From a virus, in IMG/VR virus record IMGVR_UViG_3300006076_000292, positions 1 to 40,870 of that record: a stretch of DNA of 40,870 bases; one strand, 5' to 3'. A model generated the notes under the pieces. The model was not told the DNA's origin. It did no database searches and saw only the letters and a program-made list of their open reading frames with translations. Below are positions 22,951 to 33,700 of the stretch, in pieces (positions within the stretch are counted from its first letter, which is position 1; every line of letters starts with the position of its first letter). A program made the translations under genes and the position numbers.

Positions 22951-24195
22951 GTGAAAGATGATTTACAATTTAAAATGAATACAGGTGAACATATAGATGA
23001 ATCTGATTTCATGAATTCAAACTATTTTGAATATCAATTTATATTATCAGGTAGAAATGTTGAAATTAGAAAATTTATACAATATTTATCATCAATATTA
23101 GAATATCCTATTATTGGTGCAAGATATAATGGTGAATATGTTCATGAATCAATAAGAGAAGCAAATAATCAAAAAGTAATATTTGATATGAATCTTGAAA
23201 TGATGAATTCAAATCAGAAAGGAATTCATAAATATTTAGATATTAGAGATTGTAGTTTTTCAGGTAATGATTCAATATATTCATTACAAATAAAAACATA
23301 TTTACCAATACAAACTGAAGCATATAACTTATTAAAAGGTTATGTTAATTATAATGTTCGATTAAAACAAGTTCAAGCTGATTATAGTATACTTAAAACT
23401 AAAAGATTTCAAATTTATAATTTTCAACAAATGCGATTCTTTACAGCATCGCCAAAAAGCCCATTTATATTAAATAATCCTCACACATATTTTTCATCTG
23501 ATTATGGTATTCCAGGAGAAAAAGACAGATATGGTAAAGTAAAAACCAGTAATATATTCGGTATTAAAGATACTTGGGTTTTAGAAAGAGTTGAATCAAA
23601 TGAAACACAAAGTATTAAAGTACATTCAGTTAAATTGCTAAAAATGTCTTATGATGCCGAACACTATAAGGATTATGGTGAAGCATATTATAATAAAGTC
23701 CCTATACTTGATGGTACATGTTTTGATGAAATTGCAAATCGTGTAAGATCATATGTAGATCCTATGAAATCACAATTTAATATATTTAAATTCTATCATG
23801 GTAAAACATTAACAAATACAATGGAGCTTGCAATGTTTAAAGCAATTGATGATATTTGTGGTTATACAAGAGGACTTGCAGGTTCTGGAAAATGTTTCAG
23901 TAGTTTAACTGAAAATGTTGTAAATAGATATGGGTATATTTTTCTTGAATTAATTATAAACACATTCAATTATGTTAAACCAAATATTAGTCATAGAGGA
24001 ATAGATATTAGATGTATGACTGTTGATTACCCTGCATATTATATCTTTTTAACACACAAAGATTATGTATCAGCAAATTCACAAAGGATATTCTATTATA
24101 TTGTAAGTCAAGGAATATATAATTTAACATATAACTTCTTTAGAGAATATATAAGTTATTATCGTGCAGGATTACCATTAATACACAATAGATAA
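22951..24195 (+). CDS. Hypothetical protein, 414 aa, between Mre11 and Rad50 genes
   Basis: No family is recognised. It starts with GTG at 22951 (AAAGG six bases before). The chain is rich in Tyr, Phe, Asn and Ile. The middle (about 170-260) has beta segments. The C-terminal third (about 285-414) is helical and contains CGYTRGLAGSGKCFSS, which looks slightly like a P-loop but lacks the GxxxxGK[ST] spacing. There is no signal or membrane segment. Its place between the Mre11 and Rad50 genes suggests a partner in the same repair complex or a displaced regulatory domain, but this is context only. Confidence 0.65.
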   Translation: MKDDLQFKMNTGEHIDESDFMNSNYFEYQFILSGRNVEIRKFIQYLSSILEYPIIGARYNGEYVHESIREANNQKVIFDMNLEMMNSNQKGIHKYLDIRDCSFSGNDSIYSLQIKTYLPIQTEAYNLLKGYVNYNVRLKQVQADYSILKTKRFQIYNFQQMRFFTASPKSPFILNNPHTYFSSDYGIPGEKDRYGKVKTSNIFGIKDTWVLERVESNETQSIKVHSVKLLKMSYDAEHYKDYGEAYYNKVPILDGTCFDEIANRVRSYVDPMKSQFNIFKFYHGKTLTNTMELAMFKAIDDICGYTRGLAGSGKCFSSLTENVVNRYGYIFLELIINTFNYVKPNISHRGIDIRCMTVDYPAYYIFLTHKDYVSANSQRIFYYIVSQGIYNLTYNFFREYISYYRAGLPLIHNR

Positions 24196-24216
24196 AAACA
24201 TAAATTAGGAGAAAAA

Positions 24217-26226
24217 ATGAGAAATATTATTTATAATTTATTAATTGAAGTAACTAATATGAATACAGCAATTAATCAATTAAAAGTTATGAAAGAAGAA
24301 AAAGAGGAATTAGAATCAAAAGTAGAATTAATAACAGATGCAGATAAATTAACTAAATTAGCAAAATCATATAAAATTGAATCAAGAAAACAATTTATTC
24401 TTAATGTTATTAATCAAGCATTACATGTAGTATTCACAGATAATTATAAGATAGATATTATTATTGATGAAAGTAAAACATCAACTAGATATAATATTGT
24501 TTATAAACTTGTATTATTTAAGAATAATGTAGAAATTGCATCTAATGCTGATTTATACACTACTACTGGTGGTGGAGTTATAACTATTATTTCATTTATT
24601 ATGAAAATAATCTTAGGTTATATTAATACTGGTAATAAATTCTTTATATTAGATGAAGTATTTTCACAAGTATCTGAAAAATACAGACCGGGTATTGCTC
24701 GATTACTTAGAATATTATGTGATAAATATGATTTTACATTCTTCATTATCTCACATGATAAACTAGAACAAGAAGATGTTGATGTTGTTTATCACGCATC
24801 ATTAGGATTTGATGAAGATAATATTCCATTATTAAATATAAAAAGAGAATACAGTAAATATAAATTTGATAAAGATTATTATGCTGTTGAAATAGAAAAC
24901 TTTCAATCTATTAAGAAAGAAACAATATTCATAAAAGGCGTTACTGTTGTATATGGTGATAGTGATTCAGGTAAAAGTGCAATACAAAGAGCTATTAGTT
25001 CAATTATCTTAAATGATTTCATTCCTAAGTCATATCCAAGATGGAGAAAGAAAGGTTCTAAAAAGATAAACACTAGAATTAAATTCATAAAAGATACTAA
25101 TTCTAATAAAGAATTTATTGAATTAAATTATAAAGATGTTGTTAAGTACAATACTCATACAGGAGAAGAATTTACTGGAAAGAAATTAGCATCAGAAAAT
25201 ATAAATACAATACTTGAATCATTTGGATTTGCTAAAATTAATACAAATAATTTAACAAATGATCTTAAAGAACAAGTATCACGAATTTATATTACTACAC
25301 AATATGATAAATTATTTCTACCTGAAGAAAGAAATGGTGTTGAAAAAATACTTACAATATTATTTGAATCACAAATATATAATGATGTTAGTTCTATGAT
25401 CAATGGTGAAATATTAGAAATTAATAAGAGTTTAAAAGATATTCATTATAAATATGATGAATTATCACAATATGTGATTAAACAGAAAATAAAAGTATTG
25501 AAATTATCTAGAGATTCTGTTATTAAAGTATCTGAAATTACTGACTCATTACAACAATATCGAGATACGATTAGTAAAATAGATGATAAGATTGTGAATA
25601 TAAAAGAAGTAATCTATAATCTAGAGAAAATAAAACAAATTGCTATATTAAGTGATGTTAAATTAAGTTTAAATTTGAAAAAAATAAAATTATATGATCT
25701 TGATGATAAAGTCAAACTTGTTAATGACATCATTAGTAAATATAATGTAATTAAATTAGTAGATGGTGTTCAAGAAACTAAAGAATCAATTACAAATCAT
25801 GTTAATAAATTAGATACAATTAATAATAAACTACAAGTTGCTAATGATCTAATATTATTAACTAAAGTTAAGAAACAATACTCACTTAAAAATAAAATGC
25901 AAAAATCAAATGATAATATTAAAGTAGTTCAATTAAGTATCATAAGAGAAACTATTAATAATTATGAATATATGAAAAATAGAAAAGTAGAATTAACTAC
26001 AAAACTTAATAACATTACTAATACAATAAGTAATATAAATGATGTTATTAATGATATGAATAAATTACAGGATATTAAAAATAATGTCTTAATAGTAATA
26101 GATAAGATGGATAAGTTAGAAAAATATAAAGATAAACTATCACAAATAAATGATAGTATTGGTAAATTACCTGATGAAATAGGAATACACATATGTCCTA
26201 CTTGTAATGGTAATGGTTATGTTTAA
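24217..26226 (+). CDS. Rad50/gp46-type ATPase with permuted lobes
   Basis: An SMC/Rad50-family ATPase, partner of Mre11. The motif order is unusual. The C-terminal-lobe parts come first: TTTGGG (115-120, signature place), Walker B FFILDE (142-147) and H-loop H180 in IISHD. The N-terminal-lobe parts come second: VEIENFQSI (224-232), Walker A GDSDSGKS (247-254) and Q-loop-like TTQYD (360-364). A coiled coil from about 390 runs to the end and stops at CPTC (660-663), like the Rad50 zinc hook. In normal Rad50 the order is Walker A, coil, hook, coil, Walker B. Here the chain seems cut near the hook and rejoined at the ATPase heads, keeping only a short coil (about 15-45) before the first lobe. AGGAG precedes the ATG. 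A strong terminator follows. Confidence 0.85.
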   Translation: MRNIIYNLLIEVTNMNTAINQLKVMKEEKEELESKVELITDADKLTKLAKSYKIESRKQFILNVINQALHVVFTDNYKIDIIIDESKTSTRYNIVYKLVLFKNNVEIASNADLYTTTGGGVITIISFIMKIILGYINTGNKFFILDEVFSQVSEKYRPGIARLLRILCDKYDFTFFIISHDKLEQEDVDVVYHASLGFDEDNIPLLNIKREYSKYKFDKDYYAVEIENFQSIKKETIFIKGVTVVYGDSDSGKSAIQRAISSIILNDFIPKSYPRWRKKGSKKINTRIKFIKDTNSNKEFIELNYKDVVKYNTHTGEEFTGKKLASENINTILESFGFAKINTNNLTNDLKEQVSRIYITTQYDKLFLPEERNGVEKILTILFESQIYNDVSSMINGEILEINKSLKDIHYKYDELSQYVIKQKIKVLKLSRDSVIKVSEITDSLQQYRDTISKIDDKIVNIKEVIYNLEKIKQIAILSDVKLSLNLKKIKLYDLDDKVKLVNDIISKYNVIKLVDGVQETKESITNHVNKLDTINNKLQVANDLILLTKVKKQYSLKNKMQKSNDNIKVVQLSIIRETINNYEYMKNRKVELTTKLNNITNTISNINDVINDMNKLQDIKNNVLIVIDKMDKLEKYKDKLSQINDSIGKLPDEIGIHICPTCNGNGYV

Positions 26227-26260
26227 TAATAGAGTGTCAAAACGGCACTCTATTATTTTT
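26225..26260 (+). terminator. Strong rho-independent terminator after Rad50-like gene
   Basis: A 14-pair stem, AATAATAGAGTGTC with GGCACTCTATTATT (one G-U) and a five-base loop, is followed by a long T run. It marks the border between DNA-metabolism and virion genes. Confidence 0.92.
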
Positions 26261-26300
26261 TTTGTTTTTGTTAATTTAACAAGTCCAAAAAGGATTTAAT

Positions 26301-29300
26301 ATGGATCATAAATCATCGATAATGAATATAATTAAACAAGCAATGTCATATTGTATGAATGCTCCTTTTTATACTGATGAAGAATTAACTAATATGGTTG
26401 ATAATTATGTAAAACAATTTCCTACACTGAATGAATCAGATAGAAATGCTTTATTAAATAATGTATTAACTACTAAGAGGAAACTAATAACATCAAGTGA
26501 TTTTACAGTAAAAATAATGGAGGAACATCAAAATAAAGAGATTGGTCCACACATCGTAACTGAAAAATTTAATCTTATTATTGCAGATAATATATATAAT
26601 AATACAGTATTATTAAATCTTGATCAATTAAGTGCATTATATGATAGTCTTGCAGGAGATTATCTTACTACAGTATTATATAAATCAGTTATGAATAATT
26701 TATCAAAAAAATTTAATGATTATAATATGAGTAAATTGAAAAAATTACTAATGTTATTCACTGGTATTGGTGTTTATTCAACAGAACCGTTGAATAATAT
26801 TAAAAGAGTATCTATAGCGAATATGATCAATATTCTTGATGAATTATTAGACATTAATATTCCAAGTATTCATCAATTATATAATATGATATTAGATAAA
26901 ATAAATTTAAGTACAGAAAAACAAATAAAATTACATGATATTTTATCAGAGTATAATATTATTAATAGTGACCAGTATGAAGATCTTAGTAATAATATTA
27001 TTGATGAATTACAATTAGAATGTAATGATGAAGTTATGTTACGTAAATTAGTAAATTCTAAAAATATATGGGTTAAAGAAAATACTATTACTAACATAAC
27101 ATATTTATTAGAAGATTTAACAGAAAAAGAATTAATGCACACTAAAGAATTATTAGAAGATGGTGATATCACATCTATCGTAGCAAATTCATTATTATTA
27201 GCAGTAGGTACAAAGAATAATGCTTATATTATACTAGATTATTATATAGAAAAATGTACAGATAGTGCAATCAATAATGAATTGGAACATTCTGATAGTG
27301 AATTAGTTAACTTATTATTAGAAATAATCCCAACTGATAAAAATAATTATAATGACATACAAACAACATCTATTTTTTATAAGAATTTTATGAAAGATTA
27401 TTTAACAAAATATTATAAACATTCAGATGAGCATATTATTAAAACAATCATTAGAATTATAGAATATAATACATTTAAATCAGTATTAGCAGATTCTGTT
27501 ACTAAAGGAGAATATGAAGATTATATTAGATTAACTTTATATAAAAGCATAAGTGATTTAGGTAAAAAATTTATAGCTGATAAACCAGAAATTATTAATA
27601 AGATTATTGAACGAATTAAACAAATAACTACACAGAATGCAATAAATAAATATCAACGTGAATTTGAAAGTGCAACTCTCAATAATGAAGAAATTGATGA
27701 GACTATCGTTAACATTGCAAATGTTACTATTATTGATAATCAAAATGTAACGATTACTGAAATATTATCAACAAACTATAACGAAACATTCAATGATTCT
27801 GTTAATGATTTAAAAGATAAATTAAAAAATAATGAAATTACAAGTGCTGAATTCAATGTACAGTATTTAAAATTAACAAAAAATTTACAAAGGGATTTAA
27901 CTAATCAAAGAAAAATTGTTGATACATTACAAGAAGTATCAAGAAATATTAATAATAATCCTGATAATTATCCTTTAATAGATAATATTCTTGATCGAAT
28001 AAAAATGCAAATTCAAGATTTATTAAGAAAAATAAATAATGATGAAAATCTTGAAATAAAGTCTAGTGCTTCAATAGGTGATACAAAATACACAGCTGAT
28101 GATGTCATAAATACATATGAAGGATTATTAACAACAAATGTAGTTGATACAAACAGTGATGATGATATTAATAAACTTATGAATTCATCTATAGTTGATC
28201 ATAAAAATCCAATGTACACAATAACAGCTAACTTAAATAAAACATTAGTAACGCATAATGATTTACTTACTATAAAAATGGGTAATAAATTATATACAAA
28301 AAATGTAACAACTAATTTATCTGTTGCTGATTTAAGTACATTATTTCCAGATATTATAAATATTATTAATAATACTATTGTATTTACAAATAAAGAATCA
28401 ATTGATAAGCCTATTATAATTACAGCAAATGATACATTAAATATACCAGGTACTGCAACATTATCTATAATAGATAAAGTACCAACTAAAAAAATAATTT
28501 CAAAAAAATCTTCTGTTCCTCAAAGTAATTTACTTATAAATAATAATGATAGCCCTATTATTAATGATGGTAGTGATAGTGCTGATATTAATGTGACAAT
28601 AGATAATGTTACAAAAACAATAACAGTAGATACATCTGATACAGTATGTTCATTTAATAATAAATTACAAGATTTATTTCCTGGACAAGTAGAAATAACT
28701 GATACAGGGTTAGTATTTGCATCAAATAATGTTGATATTCAAAGTGATACTCCTATTAATGTATCAAATGATGTTACAGAATTACCTGATAAAACTATAG
28801 GAATTGATAATCCAATTAGCACAACATCAGTAGATGTAAATCCTGATGATACATTATCAACATCAGGTAGTGTTTCAGGCGATGCTACTGTAACAATAGA
28901 TGGTAATGATGTAAAAGTTCCTATCAATGATGCAGTAACAACAGAAGATATGTTATCACAAATATCAGATTATTTTCAAAATAATCCACAATATGGGCTA
29001 TCAGTATCACTCGATTCAGGAAAATTATCATTTGATTCAAATAATGGTAATAATAATATTAAAATAACACCACCCGATACTGCTGATAATGTAGGTCCGA
29101 TAGATGCAGATCTTGATACACTTAATGTTGCAATTGGTAATACATCAAATACAAATATTACTACTGATCCTGTAAGTGATAATTTATTAAATAATCCATT
29201 TAAAGCAGCAAGAAATAATGATATTTTAAATGCAGTTGATAATTTATTAAATAATAGTGGTGATAAAGCAACTGAAGACCCTGCTTCTCTTGAAAAGGGT

Positions 29301-30413
29301 TTAAGTGGATTAAAACCAATAGGTGTACAAGTTAATGATGATGCACTTAATACTATTAGTAAATTATCTAGTGGTGTGGAATATTTAGACACAAAAGATT
29401 CAGAATCTGACCCTGATGTTGTTCCTACTATTGATCCAGTTAATTATGTAACTCCAATACCAAAATCAAAAAGAAGAAAAAATGGAGTTAATCCTAATAG
29501 TTCAGGATTAACTAATAATATTGATATTGGAACTGATACTAATATGTTGGCTTCTCATTTAAAAGTTGTAGGTGCTGGTAACATTGATTCACCAGGTTCA
29601 GGAGGAACTAATATAAAGTTGAAGCATAATAATTCATTATTACCTGCATATAATTCAATACAAAGTAAATTAGACGCAATAAATAATAAATTTGAAAATG
29701 CTAAAAATTCAAAAATTGGAGAACCTCTATACAAGTTATTAACTGGACATGATATTAAATATACATATAATAAACAGATAGTTTTACAGGGTAGAGATAT
29801 TAAATCACCAAAAGAATATATTGATGGATATGCAGCAAGAGCAATTAATAGTATTCACAAATATAGTAATAAATTGAAAAGTAATATGAGTGCGTGGTTT
29901 GAAGCAAGAATGAAAATTTTAAGAAAATTTAATGAATTTCTTGATAGAATATTAGGTCGTACATTTGGTAAATTATCATTTGGTGTAGCACACTTAGGTA
30001 TTTCAATGTCAGTATTAACTAAATCAAGTGGGATGTCTCGATTAATTTGTCATCCACCTACATTATCTCAAATACTTGGAATGATTAGAGATGCATTATC
30101 AAGAGTAATGCATTCAACAATGGGTGAACTAGATTCAATAGCGACATTAATTATGTCATTAATCAAAAATTTAATTTCAATGATAATAGGTATGTTACAA
30201 AAAATAAAACAAATTATTATGAGAATGATAAATATGCTTAGAACATTATTAAATTCTGCAAAAAGTATAGTCATTGATGTAATAAAATCAATAACAATGT
30301 CTCTTGGTGCTAATGCTTGTGAGATTATTGTAGGATTAATGTCAGTAATACGACTTATTATGAAAATAATACAAATAATAAAAGCAATAGCAAGTATGAT
30401 TAGATTTTTCTAA
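26301..30413 (+). CDS. Large virion/baseplate-associated protein, 1370 aa
   Basis: No single family is recognised. The N-terminal 620 residues are mostly helical. Three related beta-rich modules of about 60-70 residues follow, near 653, 760 and 860. Each opens with a strand like (L)TIKMG or (V)TIDN/TIDG and then a short helix ending at a phenylalanine-rich spot, then (G)LVF/LSFDSN. Residues about 1050-1065 are basic (KSKRRKNG). The last 140 residues are strongly amphipathic to hydrophobic helices (MSLIKNLISMIIGMLQKI and similar). The PAAR spike gene follows 26 bases downstream, so a hub, spike-carrier or tail-delivery role is likely by context. A tape measure role is less likely given the modules. 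Confidence 0.6.
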   Translation: MDHKSSIMNIIKQAMSYCMNAPFYTDEELTNMVDNYVKQFPTLNESDRNALLNNVLTTKRKLITSSDFTVKIMEEHQNKEIGPHIVTEKFNLIIADNIYNNTVLLNLDQLSALYDSLAGDYLTTVLYKSVMNNLSKKFNDYNMSKLKKLLMLFTGIGVYSTEPLNNIKRVSIANMINILDELLDINIPSIHQLYNMILDKINLSTEKQIKLHDILSEYNIINSDQYEDLSNNIIDELQLECNDEVMLRKLVNSKNIWVKENTITNITYLLEDLTEKELMHTKELLEDGDITSIVANSLLLAVGTKNNAYIILDYYIEKCTDSAINNELEHSDSELVNLLLEIIPTDKNNYNDIQTTSIFYKNFMKDYLTKYYKHSDEHIIKTIIRIIEYNTFKSVLADSVTKGEYEDYIRLTLYKSISDLGKKFIADKPEIINKIIERIKQITTQNAINKYQREFESATLNNEEIDETIVNIANVTIIDNQNVTITEILSTNYNETFNDSVNDLKDKLKNNEITSAEFNVQYLKLTKNLQRDLTNQRKIVDTLQEVSRNINNNPDNYPLIDNILDRIKMQIQDLLRKINNDENLEIKSSASIGDTKYTADDVINTYEGLLTTNVVDTNSDDDINKLMNSSIVDHKNPMYTITANLNKTLVTHNDLLTIKMGNKLYTKNVTTNLSVADLSTLFPDIINIINNTIVFTNKESIDKPIIITANDTLNIPGTATLSIIDKVPTKKIISKKSSVPQSNLLINNNDSPIINDGSDSADINVTIDNVTKTITVDTSDTVCSFNNKLQDLFPGQVEITDTGLVFASNNVDIQSDTPINVSNDVTELPDKTIGIDNPISTTSVDVNPDDTLSTSGSVSGDATVTIDGNDVKVPINDAVTTEDMLSQISDYFQNNPQYGLSVSLDSGKLSFDSNNGNNNIKITPPDTADNVGPIDADLDTLNVAIGNTSNTNITTDPVSDNLLNNPFKAARNNDILNAVDNLLNNSGDKATEDPASLEKGLSGLKPIGVQVNDDALNTISKLSSGVEYLDTKDSESDPDVVPTIDPVNYVTPIPKSKRRKNGVNPNSSGLTNNIDIGTDTNMLASHLKVVGAGNIDSPGSGGTNIKLKHNNSLLPAYNSIQSKLDAINNKFENAKNSKIGEPLYKLLTGHDIKYTYNKQIVLQGRDIKSPKEYIDGYAARAINSIHKYSNKLKSNMSAWFEARMKILRKFNEFLDRILGRTFGKLSFGVAHLGISMSVLTKSSGMSRLICHPPTLSQILGMIRDALSRVMHSTMGELDSIATLIMSLIKNLISMIIGMLQKIKQIIMRMINMLRTLLNSAKSIVIDVIKSITMSLGANACEIIVGLMSVIRLIMKIIQIIKAIASMIRFF

Positions 30414-30438
30414 AATAAAATTTTTTAAAAGGTATAAA

Positions 30439-30732
30439 ATGGTAACAGCATTAAATAGAATTACTGATATTGGAATCGGTGGTTGTGCAGAAGTAACAGT
30501 ACAAATAACAGGATCACCCGATACAATAACTGAATATTTACAACAAGCAAGATTACTTGATCTACACGCATGGGTTTGTTCTCCATGTGGTGCTGGAATT
30601 GGTCCTAATCTTATGGGATCAACTACAGTATTTGATAATAATTTGAATATTCATAGAATTATGGATTTACAATTAGGTTGTACAATAGCAGTTGTTGTAA
30701 CTGGAGCAGCGAAAACATATAGTGGAACATAA
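30439..30732 (+). CDS. PAAR-domain spike tip protein
   Basis: PAAR proteins form the sharp cone at the end of the tail spike (T4 gp5.4, type VI secretion). The 97-aa chain shows the paired PAAR layout: LNRITDIGIGGCAEVTVQIT at the start and GSTTVFDNNLNIHRIMDLQL, then GC, at 59-81, matching the G-S-x-T-V-x-x-N-x-x-x-x-R-x-x-D repeat. Cys and His residues (C16, H33, C37, C40, H71, C80) may bind the usual metal ion. It lies between two large structural genes with AAAAGG before the start. A middle insert (TGSPDTITEYLQQARLLDLH) is longer than in the smallest PAAR proteins. Confidence 0.8.
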   Translation: MVTALNRITDIGIGGCAEVTVQITGSPDTITEYLQQARLLDLHAWVCSPCGAGIGPNLMGSTTVFDNNLNIHRIMDLQLGCTIAVVVTGAAKTYSGT

Positions 30733-30749
30733 ATAAAAAGGAGAGTATC

Positions 30750-33700
30750 ATGGATGCAGTAAATATTATTTTAAATAATACTGAAAAAAATCAAGAGAAT
30801 GACCAAATAGATAATAATGTAGATAATCAATCAACATCAGAAAAATCAAATAATTCTGATGTTGGTTCAAATATCTCTAGTGATTCTGACGAAACACCGC
30901 CAGAAGAATATTCACCTACATATGTAAATAAAGTAGGTGATGACGAAATTGATTCAATTAGAGATAAGATGACTAATGTTAGTAGTCTATTAATAGTAAA
31001 TAGAGATGTTATTAGAAGTGATTATGGATTTGAAATACATAATACAATGCTTGATATAATGGCAGATACTGCTCAAAAATTAACTAGATTTAAATTTCAA
31101 AATCAAAATATATTCAATTTAAATTTTATACAAAATAATAATTTGAAATTTAACATTATTCCTAAATTAACAAAAGATCCTGTAACATACGATGTAGCAA
31201 GAGCAGAAAATATGCCTACATTTAATACAACATTACCAAAGTTGAATAAAATTGATTTTGATGAGTTAAATAAACTAATTATAAAAGCTAATAAATCTAT
31301 TTCTAAAATAGATTCTAAAAGTTTTTTAACTATATCAAATGATATCATTGCTCAATTAACAAATGGTGTTAGAAAAATTAGAGATATTAATTTATTTATT
31401 GATAATTTTGGAGCTAATGATGCAACAAATATTTTAACAGATTCAGACAGAACTAATTATCTTAATATATTTAATTATGAGACAAATATGGTTACAATTT
31501 CAAATCAATATAATATTCTTGAACTAATGGATATTATCATACCATTAAGTGAAGCTATTAGAATAGATAGTGATATTATTCAATCTACAGAAGATTTTTA
31601 TACAACAAAATTATATAAATCTACATATAAAATGCTTCATAATTTTGAAGAATTTAATAAACTACCTCAATCAATAAAAGACATTTATTCAAAATTAAAT
31701 AATTCAGATATATATAGCAAAGATGTAGTTGATATAACTTTCCCATTATATTCATTTAATACATTTAGTGATATAATAAAATATATTTCTAATGGATTAG
31801 GAATTTTAAGTATTAAAAAATCAAATACAAGATCAGTAATTGATTTTAATAATTTGAAACAAAATATACTTAATATATTTAATAATATTGACATTAATAA
31901 TATTAAAACAAAAGTAAATAAAATCATAGCATTATTTGATGATGATATTTTATCAACAAAACAACAAGTAGGTATTCTTATACAAAAATTAGACGCAAAT
32001 AATTTAGGTATTGATCCTGAATTTTATAATATTTTAAAATTACTTGTAGATTTGAAAGATTTATATGATGATGGAATTGATGCATTTAATAAATTAAGCA
32101 TAGGGTCATCTGTAATAATGCAATATATGACAATTGCAACAACATTAATAAAAGTACAAAGTTCTATGACTAAAATTAATAACATATTAGATAAAATTCA
32201 AACAAACCCTAATTTGATTACAAGTTTAAATAGTGCAATAGAAGAAATACATGGTTATAAAGGATATCTTGAAATAGCATATCATGAATTACTTACATTA
32301 AATACATCAATACAACCAGTTTCTGATCAATTTAGTGATCTTGATAATTTTATTAAATTAATTGATGTTGTTAAAGAATTACGAGATAATTTTGATAAAA
32401 TTGATAAAAAATATCCATTCAATATTAATAAATTAGATATTTTGATTAATGATTATAAGTACATTAAAACACTTAAACTTATGAGTGAACATTATTCAGA
32501 ATTTGTTGAAAATATATTCAAAGTTCCTCCAATATTAACATCACTAATACAAGATATTATTGATCTTTATAATCTTGTATATAATTATCAATTTGGTATT
32601 ATTGGTTATAATAATATGTATATAGATGCTGAGTATGTTGATTTTATAGAATTTGAAAACTTAATTGGATTTTTACAAACATCAAAAAGAATCCCAAATT
32701 TTATTCATCAAAATTTTGAAATCACAAACGATGAATTAGATAAAGCATCTACTGATTTACATGATTATATTAATAATCTATATGCTACAAAAATAATACC
32801 TATTGGAATTAGAATAGGAGTTACATTACCTGATAATTCAATAGAGCTTACTGATCATGATATTGCTCAATTAGAAGCAAAAATGAAAGAATATGATGAT
32901 ATTAGAAATGTAAAATCACTAATTAAATTATTAAATATTAAAAATAGCTTTAAACCATTAGCAGGTATTACAGTGGATATAGATACTGATAAAATTAATA
33001 GAAAAATTAATCTTATTAATTATGCTGTTGATAATTCAGGAAGATATACTGAATATGATTTAAAAAATAGATTATATTTTTGTGAAGAATATAAGCTTGA
33101 AATTGCAGAAATTACTAATAATATGATTGCTAAATCATTTTCTCAAGATATAAATACTGCATATTTGATAACACCACCTAATATATTATTACAAGACAAC
33201 TTGTATTCTTTAATAGATTATTATGATATATTTGGAGATAATTGTGCAAGTGCAATATACTTTATGGATAAAATATATAAGCAATTTAATGATGTAGAAG
33301 TATTTGTAAAAAATATTTTAATGAGTCCTGATTTAACAGTGCATGGAAATACTGTTAGTTTTTCATTTGACGATGATACTTTATTAGAAATGAAAATTTA
33401 TATTTCAGGATTATTAACAGGTGAAAAGGATTTTGATAAAGTTTATAATAATGTTATGTATTTCTTCAATAATATTATTGATATTATAAAAGAAACTAAA
33501 TTTGCTATTGATTTAGCAAAATCTGTTAAAAATGATAAAAAATCACATGAACATTTTGATGTGAAATTTAAAAATATAGATATTGTATCTAATGTTGATT
33601 TAGAAAGAAATGATTCAGCTATTTCTTCATATCATAAATTAGCAGTTGATCAAATAACTAGAGAATTAATAGAATCTTCAGGATCATCTGTTTATGATAC

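Noticed and set aside
23871-23900. P-loop ATPase site in the 414-aa protein (GLAGSGKC)
   Set aside because: The spacing and following residue do not fit GxxxxGK[ST], and no Walker B follows in a suitable place.
26873-29392. Reverse-strand reading frames inside the 1370-aa gene
   Set aside because: They lie opposite a continuous coding frame, lack ribosome sites and have the composition of antisense shadows.
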